This document shows positions 31,421-41,239 of a DNA stretch of 59,216 bases, piece by piece (within the stretch, counting starts at the first letter, position 1; every line of letters starts with the position of its first letter). The stretch lies in assembly GCA_029263195.1 (NCBI GenBank), contig JAJCXX010000079.1, forward strand, positions 1 through 59,216, written 5' to 3'. The stretch is from Acidimicrobiales bacterium. Its GTDB lineage: Bacteria > Actinomycetota > Acidimicrobiia > Acidimicrobiales > Aldehydirespiratoraceae. A program made the position numbers and the translations under genes. The notes beneath the pieces were generated by a model that was given only the letters and a program-made list of their open reading frames with translations, was not told the DNA's origin and searched no databases.

Positions 31421-33160
31421 GTGCTCGACACCACTGTCACCGATCGCGTGCGCCCGCCCGGCCGCACCGCTCACGCGGCGCGTTGGTATGTCACACCCCT
31501 CGTTTCGGCCTTGGTATTGGCAGCGATCCTGATGGTGATCGGTCAGACGCTCGATCCGGGTGGGTATCTCAGCACCGATGTGGGCGGGAAGGTCGCAACT
31601 CTCGAGGCCATGTCGAGCGGACAAACCGCTTCGCCCGATCTTGGCTACTGGGCCGAGTCGGTCGACCCCGACGGATCTCTCTATCCGATGTACTCCACCC
31701 AGGAAGTGGGCGGCGCCTGGGTCAACGTCACGACCCTTCCGATGCTGTATCTGGCGCTGCCCCTATATGCGGTGGGAGGAGCCCGACTTGCTCTGTTGAT
31801 CCCCGTCTTGGGCACAGTTCTGGCGGCGTTGGCCGCGCGGGCCTTGGTTTCGAGGCTGGGCGGCAACCGATCACAGGGGGCACTCGCGTTCTGGATGATC
31901 GGGTTGGCATCACCGGCCACGATCTACGGACTCAGCATCTGGGAGCACAGCCTGAGTCTCGCTCTGATGGCGTGGGGCGTCGTGGCGGCCCTGGATGCCG
32001 CAGGTCTGGCGCCCCCAAGCCCTGGTGGGGCTGGAGCGCGATGGCGGTCGGCGGCCTTCGCCGGTCTGGCCTTCGGTCTGGCCGCATCGATGCGACAGGA
32101 GGCGCTCATCTACGGATTCGTGACGGGACTGGCCCTGCTGGGCGCCACGGTCCGCTCGGGACGTGTCTATCCGGCGCTTCGCAACGGAGCGGCGATGGCC
32201 GTTGCCGCGGTCTCGATGTTGGTTCTCAACGCGGTACTGGAGATTGCCGTCCTCGGATCGGCGTTTCGCTCGGGACGTTCGGCATCGACAGCCGCAGCCG
32301 CCGGTTCGGGCAGTGTCGGCTTGGTCCTGCGTGCCAAGGAGGCCGTTCTGACCGGCGCCGGCCTGTCGACCGCCGAATCGGCGGCGGGCTATCTGGTTGC
32401 GCTGGGTCTCGTGGCTCTGCTCTGGCTTCTGGGCCGACGCGCCGACGACACCCCTGCCGTGACCCGGCCGATCATCGTCGGCTTGGCGATGCTGCTCGGG
32501 CTGAAGGCGATCGACACCATGGTCGATGGTCTCAACTTTGTTCCAGGAATGATTGCCGCCACCCCCTTGGCCGGACTCGGCCTGGCCCGCGGCTGGGACG
32601 GCGGGCCCCGTCGGTTCGTGAGCACAATCGCAGTGGCGTCCATGCCGCTGGTGTGGCTCACCCAGTTCACCGGTGGTGCCGGTCCGCAATGGGGCGGTCG
32701 CTACATCCTCACGTCGGGGTTGCTTCTGGCCGTGGTGGCAATCGTAAGTCTGAAGTCGGATTCTGCGGTGCGCATCGGTCGCTTGGTGTTGGCTGGCGGG
32801 CTCGTGATCTCGATGCTCGGCCTGGCTTGGTCGATCGAGCGGAGCAGCTCCTTCGCAAGAGCGTTCTCCGAACTCGCCGGACGAGACGAGCCGGTGTTGG
32901 TCTTCGAGGATCCGTTCATTGCGCGGGAGGGCGGACCGAAAGCGATCGAACAGAACTGGCTCGCCGCTCCCTCCGCTGCCCAACGCGACGTCGCTCTCAC
33001 GGTGCTTGATTCGATGGATGTCGACCAGTTCGGTTACGTGGAGGTGCTGCGCGAAACCGATGTCGTCGACTTCTCCGGTTGGACCCTGGTGGGGGTGGAG
33101 GAGATCTCTCTGGTGGGCTCCGATCGGTTGCGAATCTCGACCTGGGAAAGAACCTCCTGA
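31421..33160 (+). CDS. Multi-pass membrane protein, function unknown
   Basis: A 579-residue protein with about eleven hydrophobic segments and a C-terminal soluble part of about 100 residues. STDVGGKVATLEAM follows the first segment, and EHSLSLALMAWGVVAALDAA and RQEALIYGFVTGLALL occur further in; this layout is like GT-C/PMT-type membrane glycosyltransferases, but no diagnostic motif is certain. It separates uvrB from uvrA and shares neither motif nor role with them. GTG 31421 is taken as start; GATGGT at 31409-31414 could be a weak leaderless -10. Confidence 0.6.
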   Translation: MLDTTVTDRVRPPGRTAHAARWYVTPLVSALVLAAILMVIGQTLDPGGYLSTDVGGKVATLEAMSSGQTASPDLGYWAESVDPDGSLYPMYSTQEVGGAWVNVTTLPMLYLALPLYAVGGARLALLIPVLGTVLAALAARALVSRLGGNRSQGALAFWMIGLASPATIYGLSIWEHSLSLALMAWGVVAALDAAGLAPPSPGGAGARWRSAAFAGLAFGLAASMRQEALIYGFVTGLALLGATVRSGRVYPALRNGAAMAVAAVSMLVLNAVLEIAVLGSAFRSGRSASTAAAAGSGSVGLVLRAKEAVLTGAGLSTAESAAGYLVALGLVALLWLLGRRADDTPAVTRPIIVGLAMLLGLKAIDTMVDGLNFVPGMIAATPLAGLGLARGWDGGPRRFVSTIAVASMPLVWLTQFTGGAGPQWGGRYILTSGLLLAVVAIVSLKSDSAVRIGRLVLAGGLVISMLGLAWSIERSSSFARAFSELAGRDEPVLVFEDPFIAREGGPKAIEQNWLAAPSAAQRDVALTVLDSMDVDQFGYVEVLRETDVVDFSGWTLVGVEEISLVGSDRLRISTWERTS

Positions 33161-33174
33161 CGAACACGTGTTCG
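33161..33174. promoter_or_regulatory. SOS (LexA) box at the uvrA promoter
   Basis: CGAACACGTGTTCG is a perfect 14-bp palindrome containing GAAC-N4-GTTC, the core of actinobacterial LexA sites. It ends 15 bases before the TAGAGT -10 box and so covers the -35 region, a standard repressing position. Confidence 0.75.
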
Positions 33175-33189
33175 GGCGACCGCGGCCGA

Positions 33190-33195
33190 TAGAGT
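33190..33195 (+). promoter_or_regulatory. -10 box for leaderless uvrA
   Basis: TAGAGT lies six bases (gccccg) before the uvrA GTG at 33202, downstream of the SOS box. No ribosome site is present, in keeping with a leaderless transcript. Confidence 0.55.
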
Positions 33196-33201
33196 GCCCC
33201 G

Positions 33202-36054
33202 GTGGCTGATCGTCTCATCGTTCAAGGTGCACGCGAACACAATCTCCGAGACGTCGATCTCGACCTGCCACGCGACAAGCTCATCGTGTTCACCGGCCTC
33301 TCGGGCTCCGGCAAGTCTTCGCTCGCATTCGACACCATCTATGCCGAGGGTCAGCGCCGCTACGTCGAGTCGCTGAGCGCCTACGCTCGCCAGTTTCTCG
33401 GGCAGATGGACAAGCCCGACGTCGACTTCATAGAGGGATTGTCGCCGGCTATCTCGATCGATCAGAAGAGCGCTTCGCGCAACCCGAGATCCACTGTCGG
33501 AACAGTCACCGAGGTCTACGACTATCTCCGGCTGCTCTACGCCCGCATCGGCATTCCCCACGACCCCGATACCGGCGAGGCCCTGGTTCGTCAAACCCCT
33601 CAACAAATCGTCGACAAGGTCCTGGCGATGGATGAGGGCAGCCGTTTCCAGGTTCTGGCTCCGGTGGTGCGGGGTCGCAAGGGCACCTACGACACGCTGC
33701 TCACCGATCTTGCCCTGCAGGGGTTCGCCAGGGCGATCGTCGACGGCGAGCTCGTCGAGTTGGGCGAGGAAATCGCCGTCGACCTGGCCCGCTACGAGAT
33801 CCACACGATCCAGGTGGTTGTCGATCGCCTGGTCCTGCGTGAAGGAATCGAACGGCGACTCACCGACTCGATCGAGACCGCACTGGGCCTCGCCAACGGC
33901 GTGGCCGAGGTCCAATTGGTGAAGCGGGCCGACGACGAAGCCGACACCGAAACAGAGACGATCGTTTTCAGCCAGCACCTGTCGCGGCCGTCCGACGGCA
34001 AGTCGTTCGACGAGCTGGCCCCACGAAACTTCTCCTTCAACTCTCCCTATGGGGCGTGTCAGCACTGCGACGGGCTCGGCACGGTATTCGAGATTGACCC
34101 CGAGCTGGTGGTTCCGGATCTCGATGCCACCCTCGCCGATGGCGCCATCAGGCCTTGGGCCGGAGGACGCAGCCGCTACTTCGGGCGTCTGGTCGAGGCG
34201 GTGTGCGAAAACTACGAGGTCCCGATGGATGTGGCGTGGCGCCGCCTCCCGAAGAAGCAACAGAACCTGCTGCTCCACGGGCGTGGGGTCAAGGGACGGG
34301 TCCAGGTCCGCTACAAGAATCGCTACGGCCGGATCCGCACCTATCAGGCCAAGTACGAAGGCGTTCTGCCGTATCTGGTGCGGCGTCACAGCGAAGCCGA
34401 GACCGACTCGGTTCGTGAGCAGATCGAGGGCTACATGCGCCAGGTGGCGTGCGCGGTCTGTGAGGGCTCCCGCCTGAACCCGCTGTCGATGGCGGTCACG
34501 ATCGGCGGTCACACCATCCACGACATCTGCGCCATGTCGATATCCGATGCAGCCAAGTGCCTGGCCGAACTTCACCTTTCCGACCGTGACTCGATCATCG
34601 CCGAACAGGTTCTGAAGGAGATCCGGTCACGCCTCGGATTCCTGCTCGACGTCGGACTCGACTACCTCACCATGTCGCGCGGGTCGGCCACTCTGGCCGG
34701 AGGCGAGGCCCAGCGGATTCGCCTGGCATCTCAGGTCGGGTCCGGTTTGGTGGGCGTCCTCTACGTGCTCGACGAGCCTTCGATCGGGCTCCATCAGCGC
34801 GACAATCGTCGCTTGATCGAGACCCTCCTTCGCATGCGCGACCTCGGCAACACCGTTCTCGTCGTCGAGCACGATGAAGAGACCATCAGCGTGGCCGACC
34901 ATGTGGTCGACATCGGGCCCGGAGCCGGCGAGCACGGCGGCGAGATCGTCCACAGCGGCTCCGTGGCCGGCCTTCTCGAGTGCGAGAAATCGGTCACCGG
35001 GCAGTACCTGTCGGGTAGGCGGAAAATCCCGGTTCCGGAGATCCGGCGCACCGGTGATGGCACCTCTGTTGTTGTCCGCGGCGCCCGCGAAAACAATCTC
35101 GTCGGAATCGACGTCGAGTTCCCGCTGGGCATCTTCACCTGCGTCACTGGTGTCTCGGGTTCGGGCAAGTCGACTCTCGTATTGGAGATCCTGCAGCGCT
35201 CGTTGATGCAGTACATCTACAACTCGAAGGTTGCGCCGGGGCTCCACACCCGAATCGACGGCGTGGAGCATCTCGACAAGGTCATCGCCATCGACCAGTC
35301 GCCGATCGGCCGCACACCGAGATCCAATCCGGCCACCTACACCGGAGTGTTCGACCACATCCGAAAGCTGTTCGCCCAGACCCCCGAGTCGAAGATTCGC
35401 GGGTATCTGCCGGGCCGATTCTCTTTCAACGTCAAGGGCGGCCGCTGCGAGGCTTGTCAGGGCGACGGCACCATCAAGATCGAGATGCACTTCCTGCCCG
35501 ACGTCTATGTGCCGTGCGAGGTCTGCGGAGGCAAGAGATACAACCGCGACACCCTCGAGATCGATTTCAAGGGCAAGAACATTTCCGAAGTCCTGAAGAT
35601 GCCATGCGAGGAGGCGCTGTCGTTCTTTTCGAATCAGCCGCCGATCGCCCGCCACATGCAGACTCTCGTCGATGTCGGGTTGGGCTATGTCCGTCTCGGG
35701 CAGCCCGCTCCCACTCTGTCCGGCGGCGAGGCCCAGAGGGTCAAGCTGGCCAGCGAGCTGGCCAAACGCTCGACCGGCCACACCATCTACATCCTCGATG
35801 AGCCCACCACAGGTCTGCATTTCGAAGACATCCGAAAGCTGCTCGGGGTGCTGGGTCGGCTCGTCGATCAGGGAAACACCGTGTTGGTCATCGAACACAA
35901 TCTCGACGTGATCAAGACCGCCGACTGGCTGATCGATCTCGGCCCCGAGGGCGGAACAGGAGGCGGTTCTCTGGTGGTTGCCGGCACCCCAGAGACCGTT
36001 GCTGCCACACCTGAGAGCCACACCGGGCACTACCTGGCGGCTTTGTTGAAGTGA
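33202..36054 (+). CDS. uvrA: Excinuclease ABC subunit A
   Basis: A 950-residue UvrA with two ABC-type ATPase modules. The first Walker A is [14 protein letters not shown], the second [14 protein letters not shown]; the signatures are [12 protein letters not shown] and [12 protein letters not shown]. The zinc sites are seen as [17 protein letters not shown] and [18 protein letters not shown]. It scans DNA for damage and loads UvrB. Start at GTG 33202 gives [20 protein letters not shown], the normal UvrA opening. An SOS box just upstream indicates induction by DNA damage. Confidence 0.97.
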   Translation: MADRLIVQGAREHNLRDVDLDLPRDKLIVFTGLSGSGKSSLAFDTIYAEGQRRYVESLSAYARQFLGQMDKPDVDFIEGLSPAISIDQKSASRNPRSTVGTVTEVYDYLRLLYARIGIPHDPDTGEALVRQTPQQIVDKVLAMDEGSRFQVLAPVVRGRKGTYDTLLTDLALQGFARAIVDGELVELGEEIAVDLARYEIHTIQVVVDRLVLREGIERRLTDSIETALGLANGVAEVQLVKRADDEADTETETIVFSQHLSRPSDGKSFDELAPRNFSFNSPYGACQHCDGLGTVFEIDPELVVPDLDATLADGAIRPWAGGRSRYFGRLVEAVCENYEVPMDVAWRRLPKKQQNLLLHGRGVKGRVQVRYKNRYGRIRTYQAKYEGVLPYLVRRHSEAETDSVREQIEGYMRQVACAVCEGSRLNPLSMAVTIGGHTIHDICAMSISDAAKCLAELHLSDRDSIIAEQVLKEIRSRLGFLLDVGLDYLTMSRGSATLAGGEAQRIRLASQVGSGLVGVLYVLDEPSIGLHQRDNRRLIETLLRMRDLGNTVLVVEHDEETISVADHVVDIGPGAGEHGGEIVHSGSVAGLLECEKSVTGQYLSGRRKIPVPEIRRTGDGTSVVVRGARENNLVGIDVEFPLGIFTCVTGVSGSGKSTLVLEILQRSLMQYIYNSKVAPGLHTRIDGVEHLDKVIAIDQSPIGRTPRSNPATYTGVFDHIRKLFAQTPESKIRGYLPGRFSFNVKGGRCEACQGDGTIKIEMHFLPDVYVPCEVCGGKRYNRDTLEIDFKGKNISEVLKMPCEEALSFFSNQPPIARHMQTLVDVGLGYVRLGQPAPTLSGGEAQRVKLASELAKRSTGHTIYILDEPTTGLHFEDIRKLLGVLGRLVDQGNTVLVIEHNLDVIKTADWLIDLGPEGGTGGGSLVVAGTPETVAATPESHTGHYLAALLK

Positions 36055-36094
36055 AGTGCCTCTCGTAGAGAGCCGAATCTTCAAAATCGCCTGA

Positions 36095-36116
36095 TCATGC
36101 CGATGGGAAGGCATGA
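36095..36116. other. Hairpin in the uvrA-polysaccharide operon gap
   Basis: tcatgcc pairs with ggcatga across an eight-base loop, in the 117-bp gap before the sugar transferase gene. It may be a weak terminator of uvrA or an operator of the operon; no U-run follows. Confidence 0.35.
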
Positions 36117-36171
36117 AACAGGTCCAAAAGGCCCATGAGGGTGAACTGCCGCGAATTCGGCGGATCTGGCC

Positions 36172-37506
36172 GTGATCAGACGGTCGACCCCAGCCTTGAT
36201 GCTGGCCCTGATTCTGGGTCTGGTACTTGCGACCTCGAAGGTCCACGCGTCGGTCGTCGCGGATCAGGCCTATGACTTCACCAAGTCCACTCGACTGCCA
36301 TGGGCTTTGGCGTTTGCAGCGATGTTCTACATCGGGGCGTACGTGGCCGGTCTGCCGGACACGGGCGGGCGAATCCGCCAAATCTGGCAGTCGGCGGTCT
36401 TCGCTTCCGTGGTCGGTACGGCCGGAATCTCTATCGCTCAATTGGCGATGGGGAGCGCCCTGCTTCCGCGGTTCGTGGTCGGCACCGCCGCACTTGGTGT
36501 GGTCCCGCTGCTGGTCGCGACGTCGCTTCTCATTGACGGCGGCAGAGCGAGGTCATCGAGCAGGGTGAGGGTCCTCGTCATCGGCGAGCAGGAAGACAGC
36601 ACCGGTCTGTCTGCGGAGCTGGAAGCGTCCACCGAGCGCGACGCAATTGTCGTCGGGTTGATGTCACCAATGGAGGCAATGCCGATAGCCGGGTCGCCGG
36701 CGCCGGTCGTTGCTGCTGCCGATGAGACACAAGCGACGGTTGTGGTTCTCGATCGCGAGGCCCAGGCCAGGCAGGCGATCGTTGACCAGGTAGCAATTCT
36801 GCATGAGTCGGGCGTGAGAGTCCGGACCCTTTCGTTGTTCTACGAAGAGTGGCTTGGAAAGCTCCCGATCGGGGAACTGGAGCGGGTCTCGCTGATGTTC
36901 GACATCGGGGAGATTCATCGAATTCGGTATGGGCGTCTGAAGCGACTGGTCGATGTCGCCTTCGGAGTCTGTCTGCTCCCGATCGTCGGGTTACTCATTC
37001 CCGCTGTGTGGATGGCGAACCTGATAGGAAATCGTGGCCCTCTCTTCTACACGCAGGAACGAGTGGGGAAGGGCGGAGAGATCTTCCGCATCGTGAAGTT
37101 CCGAACGATGCGGCCGGGTGGCGATGTCAGCTCGTGGACCGCTGACAACGACGAGCGTGTCACGCGGGTAGGTGCGGTATTGAGAGCGACGCACCTGGAT
37201 GAGCTACCTCAGGCCATCAACATCCTCAAGGGTGACCTGGCGTTGGTTGGTCCGCGGCCGGAACAGCCGGTCTACGTGACCCAGTTGGAGGCCAAGCTTC
37301 CCTTCTACCAACTTCGTCACTTGGTTCAGCCCGGGCTCACCGGATGGGCGCAGGTGAAGTACGGGTACGCGAGGACCGAACTCGATGCCATGGAGAAGCT
37401 GCAGTTCGAGTTCTTCTACCTGCGGCACCAATCTCTGACACTCGATCTTCGGATCTTGGCCCGCACGGCGCGCGCTGTCACCCATATTGGAGCGTCCGGT
37501 GGCTGA
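36172..37506 (+). CDS. Phosphoglycosyl transferase starting surface polysaccharide synthesis
   Basis: A 444-residue bacterial sugar transferase (polyprenyl-phosphate hexose-1-phosphate transferase family). Four N-terminal membrane segments (to about residue 125) and a Rossmann-like middle lead to a fifth segment (VDVAFGVCLLPIVGLLIPAV) and the catalytic core: QERVGKGGEIFRIVKFRTM, DELPQAINILKGDLALVGPR, and QPGLTGWAQVKYGYA. It transfers a sugar phosphate to the lipid carrier. First gene of a seven-gene operon; its end overlaps the GT2 start by eight bases. Confidence 0.93.
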   Translation: MIRRSTPALMLALILGLVLATSKVHASVVADQAYDFTKSTRLPWALAFAAMFYIGAYVAGLPDTGGRIRQIWQSAVFASVVGTAGISIAQLAMGSALLPRFVVGTAALGVVPLLVATSLLIDGGRARSSSRVRVLVIGEQEDSTGLSAELEASTERDAIVVGLMSPMEAMPIAGSPAPVVAAADETQATVVVLDREAQARQAIVDQVAILHESGVRVRTLSLFYEEWLGKLPIGELERVSLMFDIGEIHRIRYGRLKRLVDVAFGVCLLPIVGLLIPAVWMANLIGNRGPLFYTQERVGKGGEIFRIVKFRTMRPGGDVSSWTADNDERVTRVGAVLRATHLDELPQAINILKGDLALVGPRPEQPVYVTQLEAKLPFYQLRHLVQPGLTGWAQVKYGYARTELDAMEKLQFEFFYLRHQSLTLDLRILARTARAVTHIGASGG

Positions 37507-38500
37507 GACTTCCGTAGCCACGCCGACCGTGTCCATCGCGATTCCGATGCTCAACGAGCGCGATCACATCATCGATTGCCTCGACGCGTTCGCCGCTCAG
37601 AACTGGCCGTCGGAGAGCCTCGACGTGATGGTCATCGACGGCGGGTCCACCGACGGCTCCCGCGACGTCGTCAACGCGTATAGGCAGAGCCATCCCTGGG
37701 TCAGGGTCGTCGACAATCCCCGCGGTTCTGCTGCGGGGGCTTTCAACGTCGGTATGCATCAGGCCGCCGGCGAGGTTGTGTGCCTGTTCTCGTCCCACGG
37801 CGTCGCCGACCCGACATACGTGAGCGAGTCGGTTCGTGCCCTCGAAGAGTCTGGCGCTGCCGGTGTCGGCGGTGAGTACCGCCACACTGGTCAGGACCGC
37901 TCATCGAGCGCAATCGGCCTGGCAATGGTGTCGCGAGTGGGGATGGCTTCTCCGCACCGACACGCTCGATTCTGTCAGGAAGTCGACACGATCAGCCATC
38001 CTGCGTACCTCCGTGACGCGATGCTCGAGGTCGGCGAATTCGATGAGAGCCTGGCCCGCAACTCCGATTACGAGTTCAACTATCGAATGCGGCGGGCCGG
38101 TTTCCAGCTCGTGTTCGATCCGGCGATCGGATCGGTCTACCGTCCCCGTCCCGGTTTGAGAGCCCTGGCGCGCCAGTTCTGGATGTACGGCCGTTGGAAA
38201 CAGCGGGTCGTGGAGAATCACCCGGGCTCGTTGCGGTTACGCCACTTGGTTGCGCCCGGCGCTGTCGTCGGTGCGATGGCATCTCCGTTCTTGCTGCTCT
38301 GTTCGTCGACCCGCCGGGTAGTTGTCGCGGGCTGGCTCGGATACGCGGCGGTGGTTCTGGCCGGAGTTGTGGGCGCACGCCCTCGCGACCACGACGCCGA
38401 TCCTCTGGTGATGGCGGCGGCGCTGCCGGTGATGCACGGGGCGTGGGGTGCAGGGTTTGTTACTTCAGTAGTTCAGCGATGCTTCAGGAGAAGGTCATGA
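37499..38500 (+). CDS. Family 2 glycosyltransferase (ExoA-like)
   Basis: A 333-residue GT2 enzyme. The nucleotide-sugar fold is SIAIPMLNERDHIIDCLDAF and DVMVIDGGSTDGSRDVV, then NPRGSAAGAFNVGM. Acceptor-side features GEFDESLARNSDYEFNYRMR and QFWMYGRWKQR are typical of ExoA-type enzymes. Two C-terminal hydrophobic segments probably anchor it. It would add the second sugar to the lipid-linked intermediate. GTG 37499 is preferred over TTG 37487; the stop overlaps the next ATG (ATGA). Confidence 0.88.
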   Translation: MAETSVATPTVSIAIPMLNERDHIIDCLDAFAAQNWPSESLDVMVIDGGSTDGSRDVVNAYRQSHPWVRVVDNPRGSAAGAFNVGMHQAAGEVVCLFSSHGVADPTYVSESVRALEESGAAGVGGEYRHTGQDRSSSAIGLAMVSRVGMASPHRHARFCQEVDTISHPAYLRDAMLEVGEFDESLARNSDYEFNYRMRRAGFQLVFDPAIGSVYRPRPGLRALARQFWMYGRWKQRVVENHPGSLRLRHLVAPGAVVGAMASPFLLLCSSTRRVVVAGWLGYAAVVLAGVVGARPRDHDADPLVMAAALPVMHGAWGAGFVTSVVQRCFRRRS

Positions 38501-39519
38501 CCATCAATGTTGCCGTTGTGGGTTACGGGTACTGGGGGCTGAATCTGGCTCGCAATGTCGCCGCTGCCTCGACCACTCGTCTTGTCGGAGTCGTGGATCC
38601 GTCTCCGGATCGTCGTCTGCTGGTGGACTCTCATCATCCGGGAGTGCCGGTGCACAGCTCCGTCGATGAGTTGTTGGCCGACGAGGCCGTCGAAGCCATC
38701 ATTCTCGCTACCCCGGCCAGTACCCACGTGTCGCTCGCCACCAAGATCCTCGAGTCGGGGCGCGATGTGATGGTCGAAAAGCCTCTCGCTGAGACCGGCG
38801 CGGAAGCCGAAGCGCTCACTCGACTGGCCGAGTCGACCGGCCGAGTTCTGATGGTGGGGCATACCTTCCTGTATTCACCTCCGGTCAATCGCCTCAAGGA
38901 GATGATCGCAGCGGGCGAACTGGGAGCTATCCAGTACCTGTACTCACAGCGCCTGAGCCTCGGTCGAATCCGGCGTGACTGCAATGCGCTGTGGAACTTC
39001 GCGCCCCACGACGTCTCAATCATGTTGCACCTCTTGGAGGAGCCGGTGGTGGAGGTGACGGCCAAGGGGTTCTCATTCATAGAGCCCGGAATCGACGATG
39101 TGTGTTTCGCCAGTCTCACCTTCGAGTCGGGCATCGGTGCCAACCTCCATGTGAGCTGGATCGACCCTCGCAAGACCCGTCTGATGACGGTGGTCGGAGA
39201 CGAACAGATGGCGATCTACAACGATGTATCAGTCGATCAGCCCTTGTGGGTGGTCGACTCGGGGGTCGCCCGAGACAAGGATCTCGGCGAGTTCCAGTCG
39301 CTGGGTGACTTCCAGTGGAGGACCCGATCCGGCGACATTCACATCCCCCGAATCGAGATGTCGGAGCCGCTTCGAAACGAGATCGAGGCCTTTGGGACAG
39401 CCTGCATCGAACGCACGGCGCCCCTGACGGACGGACAGCACGGCGCCGAAGTGGTGAGAGTGTTGGAAGCGATCGACACGTCTGCGAAGCGCGGTGGCCA
39501 GCCAACGGAGGTCGAGTGA
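38497..39519 (+). CDS. NAD-dependent sugar oxidoreductase (Gfo/Idh, WbpB/WlbA-like)
   Basis: A 340-residue enzyme. The dinucleotide-binding motif is VAVVGYGYWGLNLARNVAAA; the catalytic-type Lys is in DVMVEKPLAE. With the next two genes it matches the WbpB-WbpE-WbpD set, in which the oxidoreductase makes the 3-keto form of UDP-GlcNAc uronic acid (family knowledge; this assignment is inference). ATG 38497 overlaps the GT2 stop and has AGGAGAAGG upstream. No WbpA-type UDP-GlcNAc dehydrogenase is in the window. Confidence 0.85.
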   Translation: MTINVAVVGYGYWGLNLARNVAAASTTRLVGVVDPSPDRRLLVDSHHPGVPVHSSVDELLADEAVEAIILATPASTHVSLATKILESGRDVMVEKPLAETGAEAEALTRLAESTGRVLMVGHTFLYSPPVNRLKEMIAAGELGAIQYLYSQRLSLGRIRRDCNALWNFAPHDVSIMLHLLEEPVVEVTAKGFSFIEPGIDDVCFASLTFESGIGANLHVSWIDPRKTRLMTVVGDEQMAIYNDVSVDQPLWVVDSGVARDKDLGEFQSLGDFQWRTRSGDIHIPRIEMSEPLRNEIEAFGTACIERTAPLTDGQHGAEVVRVLEAIDTSAKRGGQPTEVE

Positions 39520-40628
39520 TGTCGAGCACCAAATCAGTTGTCCAGTCAACCCATCGGATTCCGTTTCAGGATCTCGGGCGCCTGCACGCTTCGATCGGTG
39601 ACGAGCTCGATGACGCCATTCGGGATGTGGTCAGTCGCAGCGCCTTCGTTGGTGCGGCGTCGTGTTCGTCGTTCGAGCGGGAATTTGCCGATGCCCATGA
39701 GGCGACGGGCGCTGCTGGATGTGGCTCGGGAACCGACGCTCTTGTGTTGGCCTTGCGAGCAGTAGGGATCGGTCCCGGTGACGAGGTGATCGTTCCTGCC
39801 ATGACGTTCGTGGCCAGCGCTGAGGCGGTGGTCATTGCTGGTGCGACTCCGGTCCTGGCTGATGTGGACCCCACTACTCTCTTGCTGAGTGCCGAGACGG
39901 TCAACGCCGTGCGCACAGAGTCGACTCGGGCGGTTATGCCGGTTCATTTGTATGGGCACGTCGTTCCGTTCGACCTGATCGAGAACTGGCGTTCCCAGGG
40001 CCTGCTGGTTGTCGAGGACGCTGCTCAAGCGCACCTCGGTTCGTGGCAGGGACGGATGGTCGGTTCGGCCGGGCACGCCGCCTGCTTCAGCTTCTATCCG
40101 GGAAAGAACCTGGGCGCGTTCGGTGACGGAGGAGCGGTGATCTCCGACGATTCGGCGGTTCTTGCACGAGTGGCGACTCTCCGAGATCACGGAAGGGCAT
40201 CAAAATACAGCCACGACGAAATCGGAATGTGCTCCCGTCTCGATGGGATACAAGCGGCGGTCCTGTCGGTGAAACTGCGGCACCTGGCGGCATGGACGTC
40301 GCGTCGTCAGCGACTCGCCGAAATCTACGCCGACCGACTCGGGAGCCTGCTGGTTCCCTGGGAGGCCGGTGCGGTTCATCATCTCCTGGTGGCCCGCCTG
40401 GAAGCCGGGGCCCGCGACAGGGTGCGGGAGGCCATGACCAACGCCGGAGTCGGTGTCGGAGTGCACTACCCGCTGGCCCTGAGCCAACAGCCGTCTCTCG
40501 CTCCGTGGCACAACGACGCAGCCGGCGCTGAGGCGGCGGGGGCGTCGGTGCTCTCGCTACCGATGGATCCGCTGATGACCGCTGCCGAGGTGGAGATCGT
40601 GTGCGACCTACTTCAGGACTTGCTGTGA
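39519..40628 (+). CDS. PLP-dependent sugar aminotransferase (DegT/DnrJ/EryC1, WbpE-like)
   Basis: A 369-residue aminotransferase. It starts IPFQDLGRLHASIGDELDDA, has GSGTDALVLALRAVGIGPGD and MPVHLYGH, and the PLP Lys lies in FSFYPGKNLGAFGDGG. It would aminate the 3-keto sugar made by the preceding enzyme. The TGATG overlap with the upstream stop and the GTGA overlap with the acyltransferase link the three genes. Confidence 0.92.
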   Translation: MSSTKSVVQSTHRIPFQDLGRLHASIGDELDDAIRDVVSRSAFVGAASCSSFEREFADAHEATGAAGCGSGTDALVLALRAVGIGPGDEVIVPAMTFVASAEAVVIAGATPVLADVDPTTLLLSAETVNAVRTESTRAVMPVHLYGHVVPFDLIENWRSQGLLVVEDAAQAHLGSWQGRMVGSAGHAACFSFYPGKNLGAFGDGGAVISDDSAVLARVATLRDHGRASKYSHDEIGMCSRLDGIQAAVLSVKLRHLAAWTSRRQRLAEIYADRLGSLLVPWEAGAVHHLLVARLEAGARDRVREAMTNAGVGVGVHYPLALSQQPSLAPWHNDAAGAEAAGASVLSLPMDPLMTAAEVEIVCDLLQDLL

Positions 40629-41239
40629 GCGACGCTAACGGACTTCAGCGCGGCCTGTCCTTCATCGACGGCGACGACCGTCCGTTCGTGCATGAGAGTT
40701 CGTACGTGGACGCCGGAGCATCGATTGGCGCGGGTACTCGAATATGGCACTTCAGTCATGTGCTAGCGGACTCCACCATCGGAAGCAGCTGCAACATCGG
40801 CCAGAACGTGATGATCGGTGTCGGGGTGGTGGTGGGGAACCGGTGCAAGATCCAGAACAACGTCTCGGTCTATTCGGGTGTCACCTTGGCCGACGAGGTT
40901 TTCTGCGGACCCAGTTGTGTCTTCACTAACGTGATCAACCCTCGAGCAGGGGTGGAACGCAAGGACGAGTTCCAGTCGACCAGAGTCGGTCAAGGGGCAT
41001 CGATCGGGGCCAACGCGACGATCGTGTGCGGAAACGACGTTGGTGAGTACGCCTTTGTGGCCGCCGGCGCGGTGGTCACCAGCGACATTGGCAGCCACTC
41101 GCTGGTCGTGGGAGCGCCGGCCAGACCAGTCGGGTGGGTGAGTCGGGCTGGCCACCAGTTGGATGAGACCCTCACATGCCCCGTGACCGGAGATCGCCAT
41201 CGACTCGACGGGATGGGCGGACTCGAGGTCATCGAGTGA
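40625..41239 (+). CDS. Left-handed beta-helix N-acetyltransferase (WbpD/WlbB-like)
   Basis: A 204-residue hexapeptide-repeat acyltransferase. Repeats run through VDAGASIGAGTRIWHFSHVL, IGSSCNIGQNVMIGVGVVVG and NRCKIQNNVSVYSGVTLADE; the FTNVINPRAG segment is typical of WbpD. It would acetylate the new 3-amino group. GTG 40625 overlaps the aminotransferase stop; the stop overlaps the flippase start. Confidence 0.9.
   Translation: MSDANGLQRGLSFIDGDDRPFVHESSYVDAGASIGAGTRIWHFSHVLADSTIGSSCNIGQNVMIGVGVVVGNRCKIQNNVSVYSGVTLADEVFCGPSCVFTNVINPRAGVERKDEFQSTRVGQGASIGANATIVCGNDVGEYAFVAAGAVVTSDIGSHSLVVGAPARPVGWVSRAGHQLDETLTCPVTGDRHRLDGMGGLEVIE

Noticed and set aside
34627-36441. 604-codon minus-strand open frame
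   Set aside because: It is antisense to uvrA and runs into the next gene; no family is visible, whereas UvrA is unmistakable.
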